From assembly GCA_013115135.1 (NCBI GenBank), contig JABANP010000085.1, positions 92,532-156,531 on the forward strand: a stretch of DNA of 64,000 nucleotides. The letters run 5' to 3'. The notes under the pieces were generated by a model. That model was not told where the DNA came from, did not search any database, and saw nothing but the letters and a program-made list of their open reading frames with translations. Each line of letters starts with the position of its first letter. The stretch's first letter is position 1. The position numbers were made by a program, and so were the translations under genes. Origin of the DNA: Perkinsus olseni. Its lineage: Eukaryota; Perkinsozoa; Perkinsida; Perkinsidae. Shown here in pieces: positions 47,268 to 56,759 of this stretch.

Positions 47268-47672
47268 CTAACACATACCCCACTGGAGCGACGCCAACAC
47301 GACACAGTGTAACCATACTGGGGGTAGGTGGCCGTAACTGCCGCGCCGTGGTGACCTGGAGCGGCTTCTGGCCCTCGAAGGGGGCTCCCCCCATGCTCTG
47401 ATCTTTGCCGCTTGGAGGGCGGCGGCCCTTGGTGGGATAGTCGGCACGAGCTCCTTGAGCGCGGTGGGTGAACCCATTTGTAGAAGCATCTCGCCGTCGA
47501 CGTCGGCGAAGGAAGAGTCCACGGTTATGCTGCCGAGGAAGGTGAGCTGCTTCAGCGCGTCCAGGACCTCCGCCGCGGTCGACTTACGGGTGACTCTAAG
47601 AGATCTTCTTGGCGAGCCGCTGGGTCCATTGCTCGCTGAGCTGAAGGCGGGGGAGCCGTCTGGCTTGGTCAT
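47268..47672 (-). CDS. SAM-like / RS-tail protein
   Basis: A 134-codon minus frame. After a Ser/Pro-rich start, residues about 33-95 (EVLDALKQLTFLG ... LKELVPTIPPRAAALQAAKI) have the size and hydrophobic spacing of a SAM-type helical domain. The next segment is a run of Arg-Ser repeats (RARSRSRSPRR), typical of RNA-binding or splicing partners. A donor-like site near 47310 suggests it may be spliced further. The family assignment is tentative. Confidence 0.45.
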   Translation of the reverse strand: MTKPDGSPAFSSASNGPSGSPRRSLRVTRKSTAAEVLDALKQLTFLGSITVDSSFADVDGEMLLQMGSPTALKELVPTIPPRAAALQAAKIRAWGEPPSRARSRSRSPRRGSYGHLPPVWLHCVVLASLQWGMC

Positions 47673-47735
47673 GCAAATAAAAATAATGGTTGAGAGCTAC
47701 GGCCGTCTACACCATGTTATGGCAACGAGCGAGTA

Positions 47736-48035
47736 ATGAAACGGCGAGAAAGATATTGGGGCGCGCTCCCGTGGCGTGCTAGTCACTTCGTGTGCGAACA
47801 CACGCCGCGAGTACCCAGGGTAGGTCTAACCTACGTCAAACCTTGCGGGTTTCACTCAGAACTATTTCAGGTGTACTCGCTTGATTACGAAGTGTTTCTC
47901 TTTAGGCAACGGTCTTTTGAAAAGGCCTATGAAAGGAAGCTGAACAGAAATTATCCTGTGTTCGAAGCACAATGTTTCGTGAAGAGTTTTCCTGCGGGAA
48001 GATTGCAATGTGAAGCGGAGAGCATGGAAAAATGA
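47736..48035 (+). CDS. Possible small protein
   Basis: A 99-codon ATG frame of ordered composition (aromatic and charged residues mixed, FQVYSLDYEVFLFRQRSFEK). No motif. It lies 63 bases from the divergent minus-strand gene start at 47672. Confidence 0.3.
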   Translation: MKRRERYWGALPWRASHFVCEHTPRVPRVGLTYVKPCGFHSELFQVYSLDYEVFLFRQRSFEKAYERKLNRNYPVFEAQCFVKSFPAGRLQCEAESMEK

Positions 48036-48207
48036 TTCTCCCATTCTCTGCCACCACGGCTAGTGGTGTTAGTAACACCGTAAGTAACGGTTGGGGTCAC
48101 CGCTACCCGGTAATCTACCGGGTAAAGTGTACCGGCGGTAAAGGCAATACCGTGAGTTACGGCCCGTCACACCGTGACACGGTTGCCTTCAGTCATTTAC
48201 TAACTGC

Positions 48208-48240
48208 CTTGAAGGTAGTATATAATATACTACCTTCAAG
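48208..48240. repeat. 33-bp perfect palindrome
   Basis: Two perfect 16-bp arms around one central A. The arms start CTTGAAGGTA and end TACCTTCAAG. Confidence 0.95.
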
Positions 48241-48537
48241 TCGTCCCCTGGTTGCTTCCTGACTGCAATTTAATCACAGCATTCTGAGCGGGCGCCGGGA
48301 AAACAGCGCTCAGGCGGAAGAAATGGAATCCATTCCTTGTATTTAGATTGAATGGCGCCGATTGGAAAAAGAAGGCCGAGAAGCGTACTCTCGGTCTCGC
48401 CTCCATCCACCAGCGTGAGCCCAAGACTCAGCACATGCAGGGTGCTCCGCCGATGGAAAGAACCGTCGGGAGATGGAAAAATGGAAAAACAGAGAAAAAT
48501 ATGGCAACAATGGAGAAAATAAGGAAGAAATTCTCTG

Positions 48538-48632
48538 GGCACACGATGGAGAGGATCCCGAAGGTGGTGGTGTTTATGACAAGAGAACTTTAAACAACTG
48601 CAATTTTCCGAGTGCAAATGGCCTAGCTAGCA
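48538..48632. repeat. 95-bp dispersed repeat, copy 2
   Basis: Same sequence as 40199-40293 with a handful of substitutions, including a changed ATGTAACTGC/AACAACTGC block. Flanks are unrelated. Confidence 0.9.
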
Positions 48633-48798
48633 GCTTTCATAAGTCTGTTACGACTTGTTAACATGGTAAGACCTTTTCTCATACTGTACGCAGCCCACTT
48701 GGCTGGTGGGTTTCTTCCGTGCATTAGTCAGTGAATGTGAGTGATTTCTCAAGCCGAATGAGCTCTTCTGTTTTAGTCTGGGCTTTCATAAAATCGCT

Positions 48799-49096
48799 GT
48801 CAAACTTGGATTGGCACTTGTAAATCTTGCCCGTGTATTGTCAAACTCGACTGTGATACTGTCATTCTTGCATGTGATATCTTTTGTCCTTGTCAAACTT
48901 GGACTCAACATTGACATTCTTGGTGTTAACAAATTCGATTTGTGTCAAACTTGGACTTTATATTGACCTTCTCGGCGGTCACAATTTGGACATGTGTCAA
49001 ACTTGGACTTTGTATAATATAAATTATATTGGCAGTCTTGGTGGTAACAAATTTGACATGTGTCAAACTTGCGTGTTCAATGTCAAACTTGCACGG
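48799..49096. repeat. Degenerate minisatellite, GTCAAACTTGGACT core
   Basis: The core recurs about seven times, at spacings of roughly 20 to 66 bp, with the partner words CATTCTTGG and ATTTGACATGT between copies. The open frame that covers it on the + strand is a by-product of the repeat. Confidence 0.8.
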
Positions 49097-50467
49097 GAAA
49101 TTGCCTCAAGTTTTTCAAAGAAAGAGATCCTCTTCAAGAGAACTTCTCTTCGAGACTCGAATAGGAGTTATCCTCTTTGATAAGATCACCTTCCCTACAC
49201 AATTGCAGATTCTGTTCCGTACTACAGTACTAGGGAATACGTAGGAGTTTGCTACTCGTTCCCCTCTGATTCAGCTGCGCGGTAGGCAGAATGGAACCTG
49301 CTTCCCGAACTGTTGTGGACGTCACTTGAGACCGGGATGTGCAGTGGTAGCCTTCTTAGATGGTACCCCATATCTCCCTGTCCCATATCTCTCAAGGACG
49401 CCAAGTCGAGTCTCTCAACCTCATGGGGGAGGTTTCACCGAGCCGGCGCTCGACTGAAGTATAACTACGAGTTCAACGAGTCGTAATTGGTGCTGCGCAC
49501 TACACCCAAAGAGAAGAATTCCTTCATTCGAGCCCGAACTACTTTTAATGATTATGCTGTCGCCCGATTCGCTTGCACGGTTGGGCATAGCGGGCTGAGC
49601 TTTTGCTCAGAGCTAAGCACGCGCGTTCTGTGACCGCGGCCCATTCGGCCGCAGTCCTAATCGCGAATAGCGTTTCAGATTACGATTAGATCTCCGCGGA
49701 GACGCTTTCCTTTTTCTTCGTCCTCTAAAATTCTTCCGTCCTCGTTGGTAAGCAGTCATTACCCTCGAGCTCATCCTAGGCGAAACCGCAGCACGTCATA
49801 CTGAATCGTAGAATGCTCCATACGCTCTTCAGTTCTGCTGGGCCACAGCGGCTGTGGCACAGCCTCAATGCATGAACCTCTACCTCAGGGCCTGAGGTAG
49901 AAGTGTTCTACCTCAGGTAGAACACAGTGGCTCAGGGGCAACGCAGAATGCACCGGCTCATCCAACCGGTCATGAGTCATAATTAATGACAGTTCACACT
50001 TGCCTACGGCACAGCGGGCCCCATTATAAGATTCGTATGCAGTGCCGGGAAGAGCTCCTGGCCAGGAGTCCTGGCCTAGCTAGGCTGGCTATGAATAAGG
50101 GCCGCCAAAGGGGCGTTCGGTGCTTGCGCGATCGAGTATCACCCACATGCTGGGCCTCGGGGTAACTGAAGTGTACTTAAACTTCAACACAATGATAGGA
50201 AGTGGCCAGAAAACATAGTTTGCCCGAGGCCTGACACGAGTTGGAAGGGTGTAGTATCACGTAGTACACGGATGCATGAGTAGGTAGTACATCATAGTAC
50301 AGGACGACACTGGGTGCGATGGTGACTCGTGAGCCATGATCCCTCGAAGAGCACAGCCACCCGGGCAAATGGTTCGCTTATGGAACCGAAAGGGTGATCA
50401 TATACGGCATCTCACTAACGTCATACTCCAAAGGCCGAATAGAAAAGACTCGAGAGGGTGGAACTGA
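49097..50467. other. Non-coding, with repeated and hairpin-bearing segments
   Basis: No gene recognised. Contains the second copy of the GTTCTGCTGGGCCACAG segment (49828-49869), two hairpins (49881-49927) and a GGCCAGGAG/TCCTGGCC palindrome near 50070. Confidence 0.45.
49828..49927. repeat. Repeat copy with inserted hairpin arm, plus two hairpins
   Basis: 49828-49869 matches 44665-44692 except for 14 extra bases that create the stem GCCACAG/CTGTGGC with loop CGG. It is followed by 49881-49903 (10-bp arms, loop GGC) and 49905-49927 (11-bp arms, one-base centre), which share one arm sequence in alternating orientation. Confidence 0.9.
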
Positions 50468-51112
50468 CTAAGTGAAGTTGGGCACTTGAACAGCATCAAA
50501 CTTGAACCCATGTAGCAAGTTGTATCCCAGCGTATCAATCTCCAGAGAACCCACACAGATTGCTACTTCTGAGGCTGAGTAGTCTTCGACCGACAGTGCG
50601 AATAAGAGAGCCGGCAGAGTATAGACAACCTCACTCATGGCATGCACCTCGGTGCCGCTGATTTCGAGTAGACCGACTTGCTGCTGGTCCTCCTCTGAGC
50701 AACTCATGACCGGGCGAATCGGTTGCAACCTGGCTCCTACGATCGTCAAGTCTACCCACAACCTGTTCCGTATTCGCAATTCTATGGTCCCTCGTGCGCA
50801 GTACTGCCAGCATTCGTCTAGTGTGACCATACCGCACCAAACGTGTTGGTCCGTAGTGATACTCCCGAGAGAAATCTCCAGAATCGAAGAGAGCCGATAG
50901 GCGATGGAGAGAGACGTCCAAACGTACCACAGGGCAAGGGCCAGCGGAAGCCCAAAAAGAAGAGCCAAGGTGACCATATGATGAGTGGGATATTTCCTCG
51001 TGGTGGCTGATAAGCTACGAAACCATGAGGGCTCGTCTGGCGCCGGTCTCGACCATCGAAGGAAACCGGAGGGAGTATCCGAGAGGTCGTATTCGCGTAC
51101 AGTAGTCTTCAT
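50468..51112 (-). CDS. One-pass membrane protein with LEA14-like domain
   Basis: An uninterrupted 214-codon frame. About 45 polar residues are followed by a strong membrane span (HHMVTLALLFGLPLALALWY). Then comes an all-beta style domain with alternating hydrophobics (GTIELRIRNRLWVDLTIVGA; EISGTEVHAMSEVVY). The pattern 'IRNRLWVDLTIVGARLQP' resembles LEA14/group-2 LEA (WHy-type) folds, which sit behind one membrane helix in many eukaryotes; this is a guess from style. N-terminus cytosolic and C-domain lumenal or external would be the usual topology. No intron is needed. Confidence 0.65.
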   Translation of the reverse strand: MKTTVREYDLSDTPSGFLRWSRPAPDEPSWFRSLSATTRKYPTHHMVTLALLFGLPLALALWYVWTSLSIAYRLSSILEISLGSITTDQHVWCGMVTLDECWQYCARGTIELRIRNRLWVDLTIVGARLQPIRPVMSCSEEDQQQVGLLEISGTEVHAMSEVVYTLPALLFALSVEDYSASEVAICVGSLEIDTLGYNLLHGFKFDAVQVPNFT

Positions 51113-51834
51113 ATTCTGTCATTTATCGATGGGGGAACATCCCCAGCCGGGGGACCCCTGGTAATGCTAGTGCGACATAGGCTCGACGTCACCTATTGGT
51201 TGAGCGAGGGAGTGATCCTCGAAAGAATGGATGAGATGATGAGTAGTTCGAGGCAGCCAAATCAAGCCTCACTACCCTTGCCTGAAAGGACTCGCAGCCG
51301 TTCGTGGCTCACGTGAAGAGCCGCAAGATACCGCGATTTTGTAGGAGAGGAGACAGGCGGGACAGCAGCACGCACGCCCCTGACAGGTGGTGTCACAGAA
51401 GTCGGAACCGGGGAAGATTCTGGCCACGATGGCTTTCTGGTCGGGTCTGACAGTGGCAGCGAAGAAGTGATCAGGATTTGCACGGGCCCGAATGAGTCTC
51501 TGCATAACATTACGAGAGTGGTCGGTAGCCTACCGACCTCGGGTGCTTTCGACGATACCATGCCTCATACTATACGAAGGGATTTTCATCGAAGAGGCTC
51601 CGTGGAACTTTCTATCGATGGTCGCATATATCGGTGCACGCAAAGCTGATTCACCGCTGGTACAGGGGCGCTGGATCGTCCAGGCTGGACGAGGTGCCCG
51701 ATGTATCTCATCCTCGATCTCGCTCTCAACTTTACAGTAGCATCCCTCTCGGAGCAAGCTGCGAGAATGCGTAGAAAAACACGGTAGATGTCAGAGACGA
51801 TTGTTTCAAGCAATTTGTTTGAACATATGAAGTT
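51113..51834. other. No supported gene
   Basis: Frames of up to 100 codons on both strands (for example minus 51561-51262), without motifs. Possibly the promoter side of the membrane protein gene. Confidence 0.35.
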
Positions 51835-51907
51835 AGCCACTTGCCAGGATTGAACTGACGACCTTCTGCTTACGAAGCAGACGCTCTACCACTAAGCTAA
51901 AGTGGCT
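51835..51907 (-). tRNA. tRNA-Thr(CGT)
   Basis: A 73-nt cloverleaf on the minus strand. Acceptor AGCCACT pairs with AGTGGCT, anticodon stem TCTGC/GCAGA has loop TTCGTAA giving CGT, and the T loop is TTCAATC. A 10-bp inverted repeat brackets the gene (51824-51833 and 51914-51923). Confidence 0.95.
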
Positions 51908-52282
51908 CACAATACTTCATATGCAAAGATTTTGAAGCCAGGCTGCAGTGAGTCGAAAATATTCGCCCCAGATTCCGATGAGAGTTAGCCAGGTTGCAGC
52001 GTTCCCTAATGATTGTGTTGACTTGGAGGTTAGCTTGTTATACTCCGTAATCGTCACACCATTACTCGCGCGAATGAAGAATTCGCCATCCTCTGGTCCA
52101 GAGGCTCTGGATCGCATTCGATCTCAGTCATATCAAGCTCGCGGCGAGCTGCTCGCCCCTCTCGGATAGTGTAATCCCAATTTTGACCAACTGGCCAACA
52201 CAACACCAGTGGTTCGGAAAAGGAACACGCTACGTTAATCTCCACACGATCAGTACAAAATGTGGTACAAAAATCTCAGCAA

Positions 52283-52396
52283 TCACATAATAGTGCAGCA
52301 TTGGTTCTGTGAATTCATACGCTGTATATAAGCTTGCTGTGAGCCTTGAGGGTTCGGCCGTTGACCAGCATACGCTTGCTGTTGGGGCTGATAGAT
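52283..52396 (-). CDS. Last exon of a prenylated protein (CaaX end)
   Basis: After a GTTCAG acceptor this exon encodes 37 residues rich in Gln, Asn and Pro and ends NSQNQCCTIM, then TGA. CTIM is a CaaX farnesylation signal with a second Cys before it, as in some small GTPases and SNAREs. The upstream exons could not be found with confidence, so the protein is unnamed. Confidence 0.45.
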   Translation of the reverse strand: MYQPQQQAYAGQRPNPQGSQQAYIQRMNSQNQCCTIM

Positions 52397-53159
52397 CTGA
52401 ACGAAGGAACGGTCAGCGAAAATTGCTAAGTAATACACGAGAAAAGCAGCGAAATCACATTGAAATGACGAAGGCACAGAGCGAGAGGAAATTTCAGTCG
52501 AACGACCAACGCAGAGAAACCACAGTCCGACAACAATACTGCGAAGAAATGCTCCGCTAACGAGCTATCTGTCAGCTATTCATCTCAATACAAGAACACA
52601 GCATCACTAGACGATGAGAGCTTGTCGGGCACCCGAATGGTCGATTCGTCCGAGGATTCTCCAGAGGCTTCAAGTTGCAACTAGGCTTCATCAAAACTCA
52701 AGCAACGACTGAATTTCTTGGTAGCAATCCTACGCCAGGAGGATCGGCGTGAGCGAAATTACTTCAGCGGATAAACGAGTAGTTTATATAGGTTAAAACC
52801 GGCGCGGAGAGATGCCGTGTTATACTGTGCGCACAGCGGGACACCTAGTGTCCCGACTGTGCCTCCCACGCTAGCAAGCTAGTACGCCGACTACCGGCTT
52901 GAGTTATCAGGTACGGCTCGGAAGTCGAGCGTCGTCCCCTTGACGCTCCCTTCTTTATTTTAAGGATTCCTTTTGTTTCCTTCGTGAATGGGCTCATTGT
53001 GTGCGTGGATGGCCTTAGAGTATTGCTCTTGCGTCTGCCTGCAGAGGCCCATCCTTCTTGCGGTCGTGCGTGGCGCGCCTCGTAGGCGGCTGCCTGACTG
53101 CGTCAGTATTCAGGGTTGCGCGTGGAACTACCCGTATGGGTGTGATCCGCCGTGACTCT
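52397..53159. other. Spacer with a perfect hairpin
   Basis: A CGGGACAC/GTGTCCCG stem with loop CTA lies at 52837-52855. No gene recognised. Confidence 0.4.
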
Positions 53160-53700
53160 TATCGTGAGCAGGCAGTGCTTAGCGCCGGTCATTTTCCGGT
53201 CTTCCACGGGGCCATTCAGCTGGCTCGGGGACACGCTGCTCACGCTTCACGCACGCGGCGTCTTCAGTAGCCTCGTTTCGTTGGCAACTCGAGGCCCTAC
53301 TCGTCTTGTCGTACCCCCTCTCATGGGAGGCTTTATAAGACTGGTCCCTCACTCAGTCGAGGACTGGTTCGGCCACCCGCTTCTATCCGGGGGCCCGGCG
53401 GGTAGCGTCAGTCCGCACCCTTTATCAGCCTTGGGTTTTCTAGTCGTGTACCGTCGCCTCTCGGCTTGGGCTTCTGCCTCACCCTCGGCTCTGCCTCGGG
53501 GATGGCGTATTTGGCGGGCTTCATCCCACGCCTCGGCCTCCGATATGTGGCAAGGTTGGACTTCAATCACCAAACTTGTGCCTGCCAAACCGCGATTGCC
53601 ACTTGCAGCATCGCCTTCGGCCTCGGCACAGTTTGCCTTCGCGTTACCCTCGCTGCCGTCGTGAGGTCCTGTCGACCTTCCTGACGCTAGCGCGGTACCG
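53160..53700 (-). CDS. Possible low-complexity coding region
   Basis: On the minus strand two neighbouring frames are hydrophilic and protein-like (GNAKANCAEAEGDAASGNRG, then EGEAEAQAERRR; and downstream a Lys/Arg/Glu-rich segment). They meet at a frame change near 53349 where an intron or indel is needed. The 170-codon + frame over the same DNA reads like an antisense translation and is not called. Confidence 0.3.
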
Positions 53701-53794
53701 CGCCTTGCCCCATCTCGGAGACCAGAGGTTTTACACGCAGAGTTAGCGGGCGCACAAAGAGAATTGTGCGCACTCGAAAGGGGGCCTGAGAAGG

Positions 53795-53853
53795 CAGTAC
53801 CTCAATTATTGAGGCTCAATAATTGAGGTACTGATAATTGAGGCTCAATTATA
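53795..53853. repeat. Two adjacent hairpins, both with loop GGC
   Basis: 53795-53833 has perfect 18-bp arms around GGC. 53835-53853 repeats part of the same arm (8 bp) around GGC again. The second looks like a partial recopy of the first. Confidence 0.95.
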
Positions 53854-53877
53854 TTCAAAGCAAGAGGTAGCAGGATG

Positions 53878-54357
53878 CTAGCAGAGAAAGAAACAACCAT
53901 AAAGAGGTGATGGTTGTTGTGATGGCGGATGCGAGCTCGGCCCAGTCCTCCGCTCCCTGGGTGTGGAGGGGGGATGCAAGAGATTGCTGACTCGACCGGG
54001 CCGGGTAGGAGTCAGGCAGTTCTCTAGAGTCCTACTGAACAGTTGTGGATAGTTAACTGCCGCCAGATTAGGCTGCCCAGTTACTAGTTCTGACACTGAT
54101 GGATGATGAATCAGGTCAGAGCACTGCCACACACTGTTCACTCTCCCAACCTCTGCATCATGGGAATTTCGTATTGACATCTCCGTGCTCACTAAGTCTA
54201 TGAGAGTTGCAATACTCTCTATGAGCTCACTTGAGGATTGCCGGCAGCTCCCTGTGATGGCGGTGCCCCCGCGAAGTTGAGGGTCATCTGACTGCCTAGA
54301 AACTGACCCGTAGGGGTCTGCACCAGACGCTGAAGGTCCGGTACCGTATTTTTCCAT
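53878..54357 (-). CDS. Ser-rich protein of unknown function
   Basis: A 159-codon minus frame with an ATG at 54357. A Ser/Gly-rich start is followed by a helical stretch (SSSELIESIATLIDLVSTEM), then a Pro/Ser/Arg-rich tail. No motif or signal peptide. A divergent + frame (54378-54737, MTEQREGKGLTLEDTPRAWK ...) starts 20 bases away; one of the two may be a chance frame, and I favour this one only slightly. Confidence 0.4.
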   Translation of the reverse strand: MEKYGTGPSASGADPYGSVSRQSDDPQLRGGTAITGSCRQSSSELIESIATLIDLVSTEMSIRNSHDAEVGRVNSVWQCSDLIHHPSVSELVTGQPNLAAVNYPQLFSRTLENCLTPTRPGRVSNLLHPPSTPRERRTGPSSHPPSQQPSPLYGCFFLC

Positions 54358-54377
54358 ATCGTGCCCTGAGCTACAAA

Positions 54378-54737
54378 ATGACAGAACAGCGTGAGGGCAA
54401 GGGGCTCACTCTAGAAGATACGCCCAGGGCATGGAAGCCGAAGTTGCCTGTGAGATTCCTGGCCAACCGAGCGATGACGAGGGCGTTCTGCCGGCCAGCG
54501 TCGTTCAGTCGATATCGACACAGCTCGGCGCCGGTACCTAGGAGAAGTGAGTTATGGCAGAACGCAGAAGAATATCCTTGGGGTGATGAAATACTCAGTA
54601 GACACATCGTGACGATGACAGGAGAGGGCAATGGTGCCTCCGAGCAGCAAAAAGGTTGGAGAGATGGCTCGCTGGGTGACACGCACGAGCAGCGCTGGGA
54701 ACAAATTGATCCTGAACTGTCAATCTTCGGTAGATAA
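54378..54737 (+). CDS. Possible 119-residue protein
   Basis: An ATG frame of hydrophilic, Arg/Glu-rich composition, including SEQQKGWRDGSLGDTHEQRW. No motif. It faces away from the Ser-rich minus gene. Confidence 0.3.
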   Translation: MTEQREGKGLTLEDTPRAWKPKLPVRFLANRAMTRAFCRPASFSRYRHSSAPVPRRSELWQNAEEYPWGDEILSRHIVTMTGEGNGASEQQKGWRDGSLGDTHEQRWEQIDPELSIFGR

Positions 54738-55442
54738 AATGTCGAGAAGGGAAATTTTACTACGCCAACAGCCACGCTGGATTCAGACCCGCAGATGACT
54801 CTTCACACATCGCAAAAAAGGAGATTTTTTTCGAGTGCCGCCGGGACATCGCAATGAGTAATTACGATGAAATTATTATTACTTGCATCCACAACTCTAC
54901 AATATGGGTTGGCAACTTGTGCAAAGGTCACACCGCGCCTGAAAAAAGATACTCCGCGCGCACAGCGAAGAATTTGACTCACGTATAGATATTGATAACG
55001 AAGAAGATATTGTAAACTGATGGGCCGAACTGATCCATATGTAAAATGACCTGTTCATCATCACCACTGCCTTCGCCAGTCAGATTATCTCCGGTATGGA
55101 CGACAGCGCCTGTGAAGCGATGTCACGGAAGGTGGACGGGAAGGAGCCTTACCAACTGCACTGTGCCGCCTCTCACTGCGAAGATTCCCGAAAAACACAG
55201 TCTCTAGCACTTCACCTAATTACAACCGGTCCCCTGTTTACTGCATTGCCACGATCACTCTAGAAATTGAGCCTGTAAAAGAAACTAAAATTTTCGCTCC
55301 CGAAAAGTGCCCACCTGACTCGTCCATCAGCACACAGCTGACATCAAGATCAACTTGACCGAATGTAGTATCCCATCTGTGACCGCAGACTATTTGCTGA
55401 GTCTGAAGGGCGATGATTCAGGCTGAGGGAAATAAATCTGGT
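54738..55442. other. Left part of the MULE-type element
   Basis: No intact frame. Short stretches may be decayed N-terminal exons of the transposase that follows. I could not identify terminal inverted repeats by eye. Confidence 0.35.
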
Positions 55443-56759
55443 GCCCAGTGCCGCTCTACTTAAATCGAAACCCGCGATTGTCCATAAGGGATATCTCAAG
55501 GTACTCGAAGCCATGATTGACAATGGTCGACTTGTAGTGTCTCAGTTGACTGCCTTTGCACTACAGATTTCAACAACAAACCATGACCGACGTTACTCAG
55601 ATGTCATGCGGTGAGAGAGGTGGTATCACTCGATTTCACATATCAGTTGACAACTACTGGGTTGAAGATACTAGTGTATGGAGCACTAGTCGAGGGTCAT
55701 TTTAGACCCATATGCATAGGCGCCACCACCACAGAGAGTGCGACCACCATTGCCAGGATGCTGCATGCAGTCAGCGCCAGCCTGGAGAAGGTGCAGGACC
55801 AAGACGGTGTGCAGGACCAAGACGGTGTGCAGGACCAAGACGGTGTGCAGGACCAAGACGGTGTCCGGGGCAGACATAGTCCAAGTGTGATGATTGCTGA
55901 TGGGGCCCAAGCCATATCTAACGCCTGCACTGCAGGCCCTGCAGTCAGGTAGGTACGAGCTTGGTGATTCAGCGATTATTCTACTCAGGTATTTGGAGAG
56001 TTCCGACTTATGGGGCTCACCACAGACTTGACATGGCCTGAAGAGGGTCATAGATCACCACGGACTAGGATTTACTGCTGGGTGCACATGCTCAGGGCTG
56101 TGACTAGTGAGCTTACAAAACATTTCAACCAGCAGTCCGAGGGCTCCGGTGAGGCAGCTGCTGAAAAGCGTGACTTATTGGATGACCTCCGGGCACTCCA
56201 GCGCGCTCCGAACGACCAGCAGTTTGCAGAGGGCACTCGGTTGCTCTTCGATAAGAGGAGTCCTACTCATCCATCCCTGATGAGCTACCTAAAGAGGGAA
56301 TGGGTTTGTCAGCGAGGCTGCCGGGGGCAAAACTGTCGTGACCTACACGGCAAGATTCCCAGACACTCATTTGCCTTCGAAGGGACGCATTCAGGGATGG
56401 GAGTCAGTAAGTCTCACTCGCACGAATTCAACTCTTATATTCTACTACTAACAGACCATTATAATGAAATCTAGCACTACTTCATTGTACAGTGATCTGA
56501 AAATGAAGCCATGGTCCTCTTTCAACCACGGCAAGCATATGCAACAATAGAACTCATGAGATGCTAGTTCGATACAAGCTGCTGGTTTTTCATGTTAGGT
56601 AAAATCCCGAAGACAGCAAGCATACCAGCGCTACTCGAACAGCTTCAGAAATACTGCCGTGACAGCTCGATTGACACTGATGACCCCAAATCGGACGGAA
56701 AACTCACTCTCGCGCGTGCACGGGAAATAATTCTGGCAGCCGAAACCGCTCTACTTTAG
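55443..56759 (+). CDS. MULE-family transposase, partly degenerate
   Basis: The core reads as a MULE transposase (DDE/RNase H fold). VVSLDFTYQLTTTGLKILVY supplies the first catalytic Asp. PSVMIADGAQAISNA supplies the second. YCWVHMLRAVTSEL is the C-x2-H box. FAFEGTHSGMG probably carries the catalytic Glu, and KIPKTASIPALLEQLQKYC ends the domain. Exons 55611-55943, 55989-56406 and 56599-56759 join in exact phase through introns of 45 and 192 nt. Upstream, 55443-55610 is homologous-looking (KGYLKVLEAMIDNGRLVVSQ) but in another frame, with an in-frame TGA, so the copy is probably inactive. An 18-bp repeat lies between the first and second Asp. It is a cut-and-paste DNA element. Confidence 0.8.
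55791..55862 (+). repeat. 18-bp repeat, four perfect copies, in the transposase
   Basis: Four identical 18-bp units encode VQDQDG four times between the first and second catalytic Asp. Perfect identity implies recent expansion. Confidence 0.97.

Noticed and set aside
48884..49180. 98-codon frame across the minisatellite
   Set aside because: Open only because of the repeat; no sign of a real protein.
53152..53664. 170-codon + strand open frame
   Set aside because: Its composition looks like the antisense of a hydrophilic minus-strand coding region.
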